A stretch of 64,000 nucleotides of DNA from Karstenula rhodostoma CBS 690.94. Lineage: Eukaryota; Ascomycota; Dothideomycetes; Pleosporales; Didymosphaeriaceae. Positions 1-11,340 of this stretch are shown here, in pieces. The notes beneath the pieces are model-generated. The model saw nothing but the letters and a program-made list of their open reading frames with translations. It searched no databases and was not told the DNA's origin. The position numbers and the translations under genes were made by a program. How positions within the stretch are numbered: the stretch's first letter is position 1; every line of letters starts with the position of its first letter. The stretch covers positions 868,001-932,000 of the forward strand of contig MU001495.1 in the NCBI GenBank assembly GCA_010093485.1, in the 5' to 3' direction.

Positions 1-2524
1 GACCTCTCCCGTCCCCTGCGCGAGCCCGGCCTGCAGTATGAGTCGGCTGACGGCGACCGGCGGCGGGCAGATGATGCCGGTTTATACGTGTCAGTGTCAG
101 GCGTATGTCGTCGCGTGCGTTCGCGCTCGGAGCGTGGGGAGAAAGCCCTGCTGGATGGGCGATGGGTGGTCTCAGCGCGACGGGTTCGCGATCTCGAGCG
201 CACGGTGCTTCGGCTGCGATGGCGCCTGCTTCGCTTGTGCGAGTGCGGGGATGGGGAGCGGCTGTGTGGGCGCTTCGTCGATGGGGTTGATTCTCGATGG
301 TGGTGGGAGTGGTGGTGGTGCCGGTGTGTGTGGGTAGCCCTATCGTCGCTGGGTGCCCTTCTCGTGGGACGGTGGCCTTCCCTAGAATCACCGCGACTTC
401 GCCTTCGTGCGCGCTGCCTGCTCAAACTTCTTTCGTCGGAACGTCCCCTCGCGTGTCTCGTCAACGAGCGGGTATCTGTGTCGTGGGGATCGCCTCGTCT
501 GGAGTCCCTCGCAGGGCGTGGCACCGACCGCGGTGACGCAGCGTCGGGTTCAACAATGTGGTCGCGGACCCGCTCCCTGTCTCTGTCTCTCGCAGGCGAT
601 TCCTCTGGTCTCCACTGATCTATTTCTTGGGCCCGGCGCAACCCAGCCATGTAGACGGACTTATCATCAGAAGGAGGTGATAGATGGCGGCGGTCGCAAG
701 GTCCGAGTGTCACTCAGTAGGCACACTAGCCGAGAGCTCGAACTTCAATCGCGCCTCGCAGCCTTGCAGGAGCCGTTAACGCAAATGTGCCCCAATCGTC
801 GGCCGAAACATATGGCAGATTCTCCGCTCCGCTGATGTAAGTTGTCGTTTCGTGAAGCCAGCTTTTGCCCCCGGACTGCGTTGCGCAACTTTGGAAGTAA
901 TGGAGGATGGTTAGCGCCAAGCCGTCAACCGCCGGTACCGTGACAAATGCTCGCCAGCCCTGTGGGTGCCCGCAGCCTTGCAGCGTCTCGTGTCTTCAGT
1001 TTCCCAGACAGAACTGCCTCTTCTGAACACGCTCTCGTGCAGATTCCACCCTTAAACCTCTGTTCTTCATCTGTAATCCTCTCTATCTGCACGAGGCTGC
1101 GACTTCACATGGCTATCTACTGACAAAGAGACGATGATGTGCATACTCCGAGCATGGGCGAACAGCACGGCACCCCTTGTATACCTTTTGTATATGCCGA
1201 CGGTGCAATTGGCAGCGCAGACAGATCGAAGGGAGCGGGAGCATCCCACTCTGGTTGATGGGTTTAGGGGCAAGACTGCATTGTCTGGCAATACTAGGAC
1301 CGTACAAGCCCCGGGTTTCCGTGAATAAACATGTCGATGGGTGTCCGCGCGGAGGTACCTTGGGTTTGCGCACAAGATTCAAATCTGTCGTCGGTCGTAG
1401 CCGTGGCGTAGGCGGCCGAGTATCAAGATTGAATCATAGGTGCCGTCAGCATCCATGACCAGATGCTGAGGAGTCGGACTGGCATTTGCATCGTGACTTC
1501 TTTCACGGTCAAAAGTTTGTTGCGCAAAGGTGCAGAGAGTTGTCTCTCTCTGCTCGACGACCTGCAGGAAAGAACCGCCCTGTGCGAAACAATAAGCACC
1601 GGTTGAAACCGAGCATGATTGCAGCGATCGAAGGGCGAATAGAGGCATGAAGGGCGTACACACGTCAAAAGACGACGTCCAACGCAGGGTAACCGGTCCT
1701 AGGCTCCAACAAAGGACGCGAATTGCGCGCATGTCGCACGTTTCGCGCGTCTGCTCGGGGTGGGAGAGAGCAGCAGGTAGCAGTCGATACGGCCATGAAA
1801 GGCACGCCGAAGGTTAGCGCAGGCGACTGGAGTGCTTCTGCAGCTGGCAGTGAGGTGCAAACAAGGTGAGAAGAAAGCAAATCCCCCGCCCGCATGCCAA
1901 ATACCCGAATCCCGACCCACCCTCGTCAAGTGTGGCTCTCCATCCATCGGAGCCTCCGTCCCATCTTGCAGCTAGTCGTCGATCGCATACTTTGCGCAAA
2001 TTCTGTCTTCGCAGGGCGCCTGGCTAAGTGGTGGTTGATGGTCGACGAAGCGGATACTGGCGGGAGCCCCTTCCCACACGCACGGCATGCATGCATCCCC
2101 GCGCCGCTCTCGCTGAAACCCGGTGAACCTGAGTGCAGGGCTCAAGGCATAGCAGTGACATATACGTACCTGTGGAGGTGGCGGTGGCAGCGATGCGAAT
2201 GGGGGTGGTGAAGGATGAAGGCGGTGCACAGGTCCGATTAATGCCGCGCTTGCTCGCAGGGAAGGCACAGGGCAGGTGGCCCTTGCTCAGTTCGGAGAGC
2301 GACGTCAGCCTAACCCGCCACTAAGACCTCCGCTCGAGGAAAAAGTTAACTGTATCCAGTCACCCAACACGATCAGGCCGCGCTTACTGTGTAGTAGAGC
2401 CATGCGCATGGACTGCTGTGTTGTGCTGCCTTCCCTTTACTCTCCGCTTTCATAGCTACTATTGGACAATTAATCGCACCTTACTGACGTCTTACAACGT
2501 ATATTGCTAAAAGCTCCCCCCGCC
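1..2524. other. Gene-free left end
   Basis: I find no open frame here that resembles a protein. The first 600 bases are GC-rich and carry overlapping arginine/tryptophan-rich frames on the plus strand that look like compositional artefacts. The last few hundred bases should hold the promoter of the GTP cyclohydrolase gene; a half cAMP-response-type motif (TGACGT) lies near 2485, about 40 bases before its start codon. An end of a gene from beyond the left edge cannot be excluded. Confidence 0.5.
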
Positions 2525-3632
2525 ATGGACTCTCCTCCCTTCAGACCAAAGCCCCTCCCCGCCCACCTCATAAACGGCCACTCTCCGCTCGCACAGTCCA
2601 CCAAGGTCGGGGACAAAGACAAAGCTACCGAAATGCGCGACCGAAAAGAGCGAGACAACCTCTTCTCGTCAATCGAGGCCTCGAACCGCGGGCGCCAGAT
2701 CGTCAATTTCGACGGGCCCGACGGCTACTTCCCTAAGCCCTCCACCAGTGACGACACTCACGCCCACGATGCACATCAAGAGTACGAGCTCGTTCACAGC
2801 GGCATCGACGTCGAGGGCTACGTTGACGAGCACTCTCCCAAAACCCCGCTTGCCACCAGTCGCGCACACAGTCCCTATACCCAGCACCCTACGATTGATT
2901 TTGATGGCTTGAGCTGGCCGAGTATGTAGCACAGGGTCGGACTTAACAACAGGAGACTGACATGTCCCAGGCAAGGGCACCCGCGAACGAAAAGAAGCCA
3001 CCGCCGAGGAGAAAGAGCAGCGGTTGGCGAAGCTATCTGGCGCTGTGCGCACCATACTAGAATGCATTGGGGAAGACCCTGACCGCGAGGGCTTGTTAGA
3101 CACCCCGGACCGCTACGCAAAAGCGCTACTCTTCTTCACCAAGGGCTACGAGGAGAACTTGCGCGAGATCGTCAACGGTGCCGTCTTTCACGAAGATCAC
3201 GATGAGCTGGTAATAGTGAAGGACATAGAAATCTTCTCGCTGTGCGAACACCACCTCGTGCCCTTCACTGGCAAGGTACGCAGCGAAAGCCATGTTGCGT
3301 GACGCGAAACTGTAAGCTGACGAGAACAGATGCACATTGGGTACATCCCCAATCGCCGCGTTATCGGTCTCTCCAAGCTCGCTCGAATCGCCGAAATGTT
3401 CGCGCGTCGTCTGCAGGTCCAGGAACGCCTCACCAAACAAGTCGCACTTGCTCTCTCAGAGATGCTCCAGCCACAGGGTGTAGCCGTCGTAGTTGAATCA
3501 AGCCATTTCTGTATGGTGATGCGAGGCGTGCAGAAGACTACTGCAAGCACCACCACCAGCTGCATGCTCGGCCGCATGCGGTCGACTGCTAAAACCAGGG
3601 AAGAATTCTTGAACCTTATCAAGCGAAATTAG
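2525..3632 (+). CDS. FOL2: GTP cyclohydrolase I
   Basis: This enzyme converts GTP to dihydroneopterin triphosphate, the first step of folate and tetrahydropterin synthesis, in the cytosol. I read three exons, 2525-2921, 2971-3275 and 3330-3632, giving 334 residues; both introns (49 and 54 bp) have GT..AG ends and preserve frame. The first ~135 residues are a low-complexity fungal extension. The catalytic domain follows with [14 protein letters not shown], the zinc and active-site segment [11 protein letters not shown] (about residue 224) continuing across the second intron into MHIGYIPN, the [11 protein letters not shown] helix and [13 protein letters not shown] with the third zinc ligand. 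All expected catalytic residues appear present, so the enzyme should be active. The yeast name is FOL2. Identity is secure; only the exact start is inferred from the first ATG of the open frame. Confidence 0.96.
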
Positions 3633-4281
3633 CCTGGTTGCGCACAGGAGATCTCTTTTCCATTTCTTGTATTACAACTAGGGCTGCAAAACGTTCGGCG
3701 TTTACGGCGGTGCTCATCCACTCACGTAGGGCGGTTATGGTTGATTCTTTGCATTCATCTAGACTAGATGCATTATGGCCTTCAACAGGCGCCCGTGGAC
3801 CTAAAAGAGGTCATTGCATGGTGGATCCGCCTCTTCGTCACATTCTTGGTTTATCAGCACTGCGAGGGTACTTTGTGTTACCCCAGAATGGCTTCAAGCT
3901 GCCTTAGAACTAAATCACGGTACTTGTGCTTTCATTGCGTGTATTGGTGAAAGTGCGGTTGTTTACATGCCGCTCCTTCCTTTTCTGCTAAAAACGTGCC
4001 ATGGCGTCGTAGTGTTGATTCTCACTCACAATTGGAAAGCACAAACACTCACGATCTTTTCAACTCTACTTGCTCGGTCTTCCTATCTCTTTTGCGTCAT
4101 TGGTCTCATGCGACTCTGGTCCACGTTTTAATCCAAAAGCTGCGAGGAACGTCAGTGGTCTGCCAACGTCGACTTCTAGGCACCACCCACCATTCACGCG
4201 AACTGGCTTCGACCAACGCCGACGACTTCTTCGCTTACACCTCCAAAGTCTCGCTTTACAGAACCACGAAGAGCGAGTACA
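3633..4281. other. Intergenic, no gene seen
   Basis: About 650 bases between two genes on the same strand. It should hold the terminator of the cyclohydrolase gene and the promoter of the next gene. I see no repeat or RNA gene. Confidence 0.5.
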
Positions 4282-5691
4282 ATGACCGATACAATAATGA
4301 GCGCCAAAGGAAAGGGCAAGCGCGCCGCCGAGGACGAGGCCGACGACGGCAAGAGCGTCCCCATCGCGGCTCCAGCTCCTGCCGCTCACTCAACAGCGCC
4401 CGTGTCCCGCCTCACAGCGCCCCAAATCCTGCGCCGCCACCGCCATCGTCGGGATAACGTCGCAGCTACAGTGTGGGGTCGGTGCCTGCCTGGTTCAGAT
4501 GCGCCGCAGCCGTTCAGCGTCTACAAAGCCATTCTACGCCATCCCAATCTCTTCTTCCAGTTTGCGATCCGGCTGCCACTAAATGCCATCATCGACTTGT
4601 ACGCAATCGACAAAGAGTTTCACTACAGGTTCAACAAATACAGCACCTCCATCATCCACGATTTCGCGAGCCACCATGCTCCTCAGGCTGCCTACATCTT
4701 CAGCTGGGTGCTCTTCCCCGAGCTATGTATTAGTGACCCCATGCTTCGACCGATGGATGGCCGCCCTCATCTCGCCCGTGATATACCCAGCCTACGGTGG
4801 ACTCGGATGGTCATCTATCGAGACAACGTGGTCAGGAATATCCTTACGATCCTAGCTGTCGGTGGACATCGAGTCCCGCGTGAGACGCACACCGTTCTCA
4901 TGAAGTTTTGGCTACTGATTGAGATGGACAACTCAACACTCCGCGCGGCTTTTATAACCGATAGCACTGTTTGGACTGATCAAGACATCTATGTCTTCCA
5001 CTTGTTCCTCATGAAGCTCGACATGCATTTCAACCATCCAGTGTATAATCACGGCTTCATTGATCTCTCGCATATGCTCCTGACACAAAAGACCCTCTCG
5101 ACACTCTCCAAAGTTCTTGCTGGGCAGCAAACTATGGACTACGACGACTTGACGGACATGCTTATCAGAACGTACCACGAGGAAGACCTGGACCTCGATG
5201 CACACCCATGGCTTGATGATGAAGGTGAGAACGGCGTTGTAGTAGATGAGACAGGGCTTCTCTCTCGCGAAGGCTGGGATCTGATGGGTGATCGCATGTG
5301 CTCGCCTGTGGATCTGGTCCGCATCGAATCCATCGTTCGGGGGCTAGATGTTCAAGCATACTTGATCGATTTCATGACGTACGGCTACATTGATCTCGAC
5401 AAAAAGCAAAATTTGCCGGCACCGAGAAGGTGGCGAAGCGAAAAGAAGATATCGTTGCCGAAAGAACCGTGGCCCATTCCGAGTGTGACGGCTGGCCTTC
5501 TTGCTACATTGGACAAGAGGTATGATAGAAATCAGGAAGAGGGGGACTTGAAGAACGTTTCTGTGCATCGAGCCCAGCGAAGCGTAACAGTGTTCATGTG
5601 GGATCCGAGCCCAAAGCAGGATGAGCAGATGGAAGGGATTAAGAACGATACAGTGGAGAATGCGGGGGGAGAGATGGAAGTGGACGAGTAA
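4282..5691 (+). CDS. Conserved fungal protein, F-box-like in style
   Basis: A single-exon gene of 469 residues. After a basic, disordered head (to about residue 70) comes a mostly helical, hydrophobic-patterned body with phrases such as LPLNAIIDLYAIDKEFHYRF, SWVLFPELCISDPM, GGHRVPRETHTVLMKFW and LSHMLLTQKTLSTL that I recognise as the style of a widespread filamentous-fungal family usually left as hypothetical or loosely called F-box. The opening LPLNAIIDLYAIDKEF resembles a degenerate F-box, but I cannot confirm a Skp1-binding surface. The tail is acidic and disordered (ends GGEMEVDE). A second in-frame ATG five codons downstream (MSAKGKGK) could also be the start. No enzyme motif is visible. 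Function unknown. Confidence 0.85.
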   Translation: MTDTIMSAKGKGKRAAEDEADDGKSVPIAAPAPAAHSTAPVSRLTAPQILRRHRHRRDNVAATVWGRCLPGSDAPQPFSVYKAILRHPNLFFQFAIRLPLNAIIDLYAIDKEFHYRFNKYSTSIIHDFASHHAPQAAYIFSWVLFPELCISDPMLRPMDGRPHLARDIPSLRWTRMVIYRDNVVRNILTILAVGGHRVPRETHTVLMKFWLLIEMDNSTLRAAFITDSTVWTDQDIYVFHLFLMKLDMHFNHPVYNHGFIDLSHMLLTQKTLSTLSKVLAGQQTMDYDDLTDMLIRTYHEEDLDLDAHPWLDDEGENGVVVDETGLLSREGWDLMGDRMCSPVDLVRIESIVRGLDVQAYLIDFMTYGYIDLDKKQNLPAPRRWRSEKKISLPKEPWPIPSVTAGLLATLDKRYDRNQEEGDLKNVSVHRAQRSVTVFMWDPSPKQDEQMEGIKNDTVENAGGEMEVDE

Positions 5692-6726
5692 GAGAAGGCG
5701 ACATGGCTTCCCTTGTCTACTACTTTGCTCGGTTGGATAGACCACAGATCCCTTTGGTTTTGGGCTCTAGACTGTGTGACAATAACAGGGACCGCGGATG
5801 GGACGAGCTGGGAGAGACGGGAAACCTTACGATCTTCCTCGCCCATTCTTTTAGCTGTCAGAGAGTTTGTAGCCCTTCGACAAATACCAACACGTTACTC
5901 TATCGCCGAACCACTGAATTTCCGCGTCACTCATATTTTCAATCATATTTCTCCTCAACCCTCTAGACCTTTTCACCCTCCGACCTGAGATCATCCCACT
6001 CCCTGCTTCACATGCCAATCTCCAACTCTCTCTCCTTCCTGCACCATCACCAAAACGTCGCTGCCATGACTACAACTGGTCATTTAGAGGTCGTTTTCTT
6101 TTTGGGCAATCCCCAGCCGCTATTATCCGCGATGCGTGGTGATGCGGGCTCAGGTGGTGGTTCCATCATTGGTCTAAGGTTCGTCTTCTCAATAGTGGAG
6201 TCCATTTCTGCCATGTTCCAAGCGCTGGGATTGTCAAACGGTAGAATTCATGAGGTGCAGATGGATGAGTGGTAGAGCGGGTAAACGAGTAATTTGGGGG
6301 TCGGTTTCTTTTGTTTTTGTTTGGTTGAGGCGATGGCAGACTGGTTTTTTTGTTTGCGGTCGGTTTATAATTCGACAGCACGTATTTGGGTGGTTCTTCT
6401 GGGCTTAATTGATAATGGATCGCATGATTGTGTAGTCTCGTCGGTGCGACGAGAAGGGTGATTCACAGCTTTTATTTTACGAGAATTGACTTTAGATATA
6501 ATCCATTGAAGCCGAAAGCGATTCAGAAACTAAATGTATATCCCATGAACCGCCGATTTCTCTCAAATCATGCCGCACCATCATACCTATGATCGACTAT
6601 CTACACTTTCCAGCCCATCTCCCCTCAGCTTCGGCTTGTTTTCACGTGCAATTTAGGCACCGTTCTTTGAAATACAGTGGCATGACGAGAGATTCCCCTC
6701 GGCATCCTCTAGCGAAGGCGAAACTA
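5692..6726. other. Intergenic between convergent genes
   Basis: About 1 kb separating two convergent genes, so it should contain two 3' ends. A short frame at 6012-6275 lacks any recognisable domain and is not called. T-rich runs around 6300-6350 would suit transcript ends. Confidence 0.45.
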
Positions 6727-9700
6727 CTAAGGGTGGTTCTGCAAATACCTATCGAACATCCTCTGCGCCCACCAATACTTCACAGTAGCAATCAAAACGC
6801 TGATACCGAGGCCCCAGAGCGGACCGACCAAATCTGCAGAAGCATCTTTAGCGACGGCGTTGGGCGCGCCGTAGGAGTCGGTTGTCGATGTCTGCGCATT
6901 GTCGGAATCAGAGTCAGAGTCAGATTCCGATCCAGACTCATTAACGTCATCGTTGATTGCTGAGTCTCGTGGGACGACGAAGACCGAAGTCGGCGTGTTC
7001 GCATCGCAGGCGATGAAGGAATCGAATACGGACGCCCAATCAAGCGTGGAAGGACAAATGTCCATTTCTGCTCCAGCGGCCTTGTTCTCCGTCTGACGCG
7101 TGTGGCTCGTGACTACCGTTGTCGAGTCTTCGTTAGGCCATGTGCCGTGTGCCACTGCTGCAACAACAACAGCAACAGCCAACAGTGCCACAAACACGGA
7201 GAGACATGACTTCTTTGTGATACGCTTCGACCGTCTGGCGAAACGAACATGACAAGGGCCAGTCGTCTTACGTCGAAGGCAGTACAGCACTATCCACACA
7301 CCACCCAGTAGTGCGCCGGCTACAAGGTAGACATGTCGTGACGCGCGTGTATCAGGCTTGAAGAATGAAATGAGGACGTAGAAAGAGAAGATGCTTGAGA
7401 GGTGATCCGCAGCTATCCTGAGATAGGGTACAAATGCGGGTGCTGAACGGTGAAGTTCATGCTGTTGAACGACTGTGAGGGGATAGATGCTAGGAGGCTG
7501 AAAGCGGTCTAGCAGGGAGAGAAGCGTGGCTACTGGGTCGTCAGGTTGGAGAGGGCGGTAAGAAGCAAGGTGGACAAGAGAGGTCCATTCTTCTGGGGTA
7601 TGGGCGTATTCGTTCCCGGCTGCTGGAGCATTGATCGTGGTGGGTTGCACAGATAGCTCGGGGGTATTTTCAACTAAGTCGATCTTGGGTGCTTCTTCCT
7701 TCGGTGGTTGCGCTTCGACTTTCTCGCCCTCCCGGACTTCGATATGGTCATTATTGTCATTATCAAACGCTTCGATGTTCTCGTCGTGAGATGTTTCAGC
7801 CGCGTTGAAAATTGCAACTTTCTGCTTTGCAATAGCACCGATATGTGTAGCAGCAACAAAATCTTTGACTTCCATAGCATCGTCAACATTTTCTGTCGGG
7901 GCCATTTGCTGGCGGGCTAACGATTGTGAGGACGTATGATCCTGTATGGCTGCGAGAAGACCTTGAGCCCAATCGTCGATCTGCTCTCCATCAAGGTTCA
8001 GAAGCGGAGGCACGTCAGGCTTCACCTTGGAAGGCTTCTTGAAACGTACGTCGGTCTTGTCCATGCTCTCGTTTGGGAAGACCACAGCCTCATGGATTGG
8101 GTCGTCTGAGTATACATGAGCTGTTGCTACTGGAAGGGCAGGTTGAGCCAAAGCTGAATCGATATGCTGCGGATTGGGTTTGGAAGTTTGCTTGTCATCC
8201 TCGTAACTTGCATGCTCTCCAGAAGCATTGTCGCTTGGTAATACATAATCCGGCTGTTGGGTGTTTTGAAAGCACAGTTCGTTCTCGTTATTGTTCAAAT
8301 GAGCATGCGCAGCGTGTCGATGAGAGAGAGGAGTACCATCTACCAGTGCATCCGTGATGCTATTCGGATCCGTTGCCACACGATCGATGGGCGCGATTAC
8401 CAAGGACCTGTCAAGAAAAGAAGGAGGAAGAAGTTCTGGCGCGGGTAAGGGATCGGTCGTTGTAGCATTTGGGATCGCGCGGTGTTTAGACTCCTGGAGG
8501 ACCTGGGTCTCATGGTTAGAAACCAGTTCATTTAACACTTCTGTGTTAGGAGTGAGAGGGAATGTGGGCATAATCAGCACCGGTTCTTTGGGCGTGTGCG
8601 TACCTTGGTCGTCTGGCGGATGCGTTGTAGCCTCAATGGAGGGACTAACCAACGACTTGCCCTCGTGTGCTAAAGTTGGGGCCATAGTATATAGCGATTC
8701 TGTACCTGGAGCGATGGAAGCATGAGTGTGTTCGATCTTAGCTTCGGGAGCAAGTTCTTCACCATCATCGCTATGTGCTGAAACTGCACAGCTAGTCTCA
8801 GATGGGGTTGACGGAGAATCTGGCGAAGATGGAGTAGGGTTATGCGCATCTGATCCTATATAGACCGTGGTGTGATACATGTCTTCCTCGTCAGAGTGAG
8901 ACATAGTGTCTGAATCCTCAACTAGAAACCCAGGTATCTCACCACAGGAGTGCGATGATACATAGACGTCGTCTGACTCGGATAGGTTTTCCAACGATTC
9001 GACGGTGCATGCGTCCTCATCATAGGAATGACGGGGGACTGTAGGCGTTTCAACACTAGGTTGGGAAAGTGGAGCGGCGCTGGGTTCCTGTTCAGTGCCG
9101 GTTGAAGTCGAGGTCTTGGGAAGGGACGTCTTAATCTCCCATTTCGCGATTAGAGCAGCCACACTAAGAGGGTCTTCCTCGGCAGCGGCAGCGACAGCAC
9201 GCTGGAATTCTGACAACGATTTGTTAGCGACACTGTCTACATTATAGGCAATGGAACTGTTCTCTTCCGAGATGAGTGACTTACCCTTGCCATTCTGCAA
9301 TCGTTGCTCTTCAGCAAGGGGATCGCGAGTAGCTGCGCCTAGAGGCTTATGGAAAGACTCATTGGGGGCCCCTCGGGTAGAAGTTGCTGAACGCGTAGAT
9401 TTGGGCGTTGTCGTGCGACGCGCTCCCAGTTTGTTCACGTAGGGGCCCTGACTAAACGCAAATGGTGGAAACCCAAACTTCTCTTCGGTTTGGTCTGCGC
9501 TCGTTTTGAACACATGTGCAGCGTGCAGCAATTCTTCGTCTGACGCAGTCTTGATTTTCATCCTGGACACACCCACAGGATTGTTTTGCGGAGCGATCAT
9601 GTTGAGGATACGATCTCGCTCAGACATCGGCTCATCGGGAGTAAGAGTCTTGAATGATGCCTGCCGAGTTTTATTTGAAGAAGCAGTACCAAGTTCGTGC

Positions 9701-10065
9701 AAGGCTTCCTCTCGTGAACGGCGAGATGATGCAGCCAGAGACTTGGCCTTCGAATCTTGATCATGACCGTAATCATACTGGGACCACTTCGCAAGTGTCT
9801 TACGGGTCTCCATGTAACGCCACTTCTCGTCTCGTGGTGTGTCTAGGTCCCAATGTAACTCGATCTCTTCGCATTGAGACAGAAGCTCTGTCCGCTCCTC
9901 GGAGCTAAGCATCGCGATGTACCGCAGAGGAATCGGGTGAAGGCCTTCGATAGAACGTCCGCTGGACTTGAAGGAGTGGAGGTGATAGTATGGAGAGTTG
10001 TTCAGCCCGGCTTGGATTTCATGGGGCTGCAATGGAACAATAATGTTGGTACATAGGGTGGCCAT
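6727..10065 (-). CDS. Large membrane-anchored orphan protein, 1112 residues
   Basis: I do not recognise this protein. It is one uninterrupted frame. Residues 1-130 look folded (IPLRYIAMLSSEERTELL, LHWDLDTPRDEKWRYME), followed by about 700 residues of disordered, acidic, Ser/Thr/Pro-rich sequence without obvious repeats. The C-terminal quarter carries hydrophobic segments near residues 890-905, 915-935 (VYLVAGALLGGVWIVLYCL), 955-980 (SCLSVFVALLAVAVVVAAVA) and 1080-1100 (VGPLWGLGISVLIATVKYWW), with basic clusters (CLRRK, RRSKRITKK) between them, and a run of Ser-Asp dipeptides at about 1040-1055. This suggests a long cytosolic arm tethered by several C-terminal membrane spans, perhaps in the ER or nuclear envelope; that is inference. 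It is divergent from nothing nearby and tail-to-tail with the preceding gene. Confidence 0.85.
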   Translation of the reverse strand: MATLCTNIIVPLQPHEIQAGLNNSPYYHLHSFKSSGRSIEGLHPIPLRYIAMLSSEERTELLSQCEEIELHWDLDTPRDEKWRYMETRKTLAKWSQYDYGHDQDSKAKSLAASSRRSREEALHELGTASSNKTRQASFKTLTPDEPMSERDRILNMIAPQNNPVGVSRMKIKTASDEELLHAAHVFKTSADQTEEKFGFPPFAFSQGPYVNKLGARRTTTPKSTRSATSTRGAPNESFHKPLGAATRDPLAEEQRLQNGKGKSLISEENSSIAYNVDSVANKSLSEFQRAVAAAAEEDPLSVAALIAKWEIKTSLPKTSTSTGTEQEPSAAPLSQPSVETPTVPRHSYDEDACTVESLENLSESDDVYVSSHSCGEIPGFLVEDSDTMSHSDEEDMYHTTVYIGSDAHNPTPSSPDSPSTPSETSCAVSAHSDDGEELAPEAKIEHTHASIAPGTESLYTMAPTLAHEGKSLVSPSIEATTHPPDDQGTHTPKEPVLIMPTFPLTPNTEVLNELVSNHETQVLQESKHRAIPNATTTDPLPAPELLPPSFLDRSLVIAPIDRVATDPNSITDALVDGTPLSHRHAAHAHLNNNENELCFQNTQQPDYVLPSDNASGEHASYEDDKQTSKPNPQHIDSALAQPALPVATAHVYSDDPIHEAVVFPNESMDKTDVRFKKPSKVKPDVPPLLNLDGEQIDDWAQGLLAAIQDHTSSQSLARQQMAPTENVDDAMEVKDFVAATHIGAIAKQKVAIFNAAETSHDENIEAFDNDNNDHIEVREGEKVEAQPPKEEAPKIDLVENTPELSVQPTTINAPAAGNEYAHTPEEWTSLVHLASYRPLQPDDPVATLLSLLDRFQPPSIYPLTVVQQHELHRSAPAFVPYLRIAADHLSSIFSFYVLISFFKPDTRASRHVYLVAGALLGGVWIVLYCLRRKTTGPCHVRFARRSKRITKKSCLSVFVALLAVAVVVAAVAHGTWPNEDSTTVVTSHTRQTENKAAGAEMDICPSTLDWASVFDSFIACDANTPTSVFVVPRDSAINDDVNESGSESDSDSDSDNAQTSTTDSYGAPNAVAKDASADLVGPLWGLGISVLIATVKYWWAQRMFDRYLQNHP

Positions 10066-10490
10066 TTCGTGATCGTGTATCGGGTATCGTACAGGCCGCC
10101 AGGTGGTTCTAGACCAGTAGTTACCTGGAAGTGGCTTCTGAGAAGTTGAGTAACTTCTAAATGTGCGGGGTCGGTGGTCGTGGTTTAGAAAGGGGTAATG
10201 TGGAGGGCAAAGTGTATATATGGCGCTGGCGCCTAGGAAATACGGCGATGCAGCCGTGCGTGGAGGGCCTCTGGCGCGTTTCTAGCTGTGAAACAAGGTA
10301 GTGTGCAAACGCCCACGGCCATGAGATCAGGCAATGGGGTCAGGGTGTTGGGACCAGTGAAAGTTACATTCAGTGAAAGAACGGTGTTACACATATTTCA
10401 CACTATCAGCTTCAATATGAGAAGAACCATATGCCCTCGAATGCTGATACTGTGCCCATCTCTTCCTCGAGTCCTGTCCGGGAACTCGTT
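10066..10490. other. Intergenic upstream of the membrane orphan
   Basis: About 425 bases between the start of the 1112-residue gene and the stop of the DJ-1-like gene on the same strand. Promoter region only; a TATA-like TATATA lies near 10215. No gene seen. Confidence 0.45.
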
Positions 10491-11340
10491 CTAAGCAGCT
10501 GTCCCGTTGATATTGACAGCAAATGGGTCATTGCTGGGGTCGGTGATGCGGACATGCTCGATGAGGTTCGCAATGTACGTCGCATTCTGGAGACTGTAGA
10601 TCTTTTCCACGAACTGGAGCAGCATATCAAACCCAGATGTAACTCCCGACGAACTCCAAATCGGAGGCTCAGCGGACTCGTCCTCCACCCAACGAGCCTT
10701 GGGAACCCAAGTAGTGTTTGGGCCATACGCAGTGATTGTCTTCCATGCCGCTTTGTTTGTTGTTGCCGTCCTTCCGTCCATAATGCCAGCTTTTGCGGCG
10801 ACACCGGATCCCGTGCAGATCGTTAGAACGTGTTTCGTTTTCGGTACCGCCTTTGCGATGTAGTTCCAGACTGCGGTCACTGGACGCGGAAGCAGATCAG
10901 CCGGCTGTTGTCAGTTCCATGTGCGAGAGTCACTCACTGTTCGGATTTCGTGCACCGGGACCTCCAGGCACGATGAGGACGTCCACATCAGGAGCGGTGT
11001 CGAATGTATGCGTAGGCGTGATTGCAGTCCATACAGACGAGTTCTTCGGGTTCATCGTCAGGGGCTGGGTCGAGACAGGGTCCAGTGTATCCGAGATCAA
11101 GGCAACTTCGGTGTTGTACATGAGGCCTATGAAGTTTAAGACCTCTAATGGTGCTGTGATATCGGTTGTATCAAATGCGCGGAACATAACGATGCCAAAC
11201 TTCTGAGGAATGGTGCCATTCAGAGCTGTGAAGATTAGTCAGGCCCATGAGCAATCTATTATGGACTCACAAGCAAAACTTGGGCTGGCCAGCAGACTGA
11301 AAGTCAGGGCACAAGTGTGTAAAGTCTTGATGAGACCCAT
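10491..11340 (-). CDS. Secreted DJ-1/PfpI family protein
   Basis: Three exons on the minus strand, 11340-11271, 11225-10938 and 10879-10491, give about 248 residues. The first exon encodes a classic signal peptide (LHTCALTFSLLASPSFA). The mature part has the class-I glutamine-amidotransferase-like fold of DJ-1/PfpI: FDTTDITAPLEVL at the start, DVDVLIVPGGPGAR, and the nucleophile elbow TICTGSGVAAKAGIMDGR with Cys near residue 141, then ATTNKAAW. Relatives include isonitrile hydratases and many uncharacterised fungal proteins, so the reaction is not certain. Secretion is unusual for a family often found in the cytosol, though secreted fungal members exist. The third exon has two in-frame acceptors 9 bases apart (exon starts 10879 or 10870), so the junction is ambiguous by three residues. 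Confidence 0.88.

Noticed and set aside
88..618. Plus-strand frame of 176 codons at the GC-rich left end
   Set aside because: Arg/Trp/Ser-rich without any motif, overlapped by several equally long frames; looks like a composition effect.
6012..6275. 87-codon plus-strand frame
   Set aside because: No motif, signal peptide or splice-linked continuation; lies in a region between two 3' ends.
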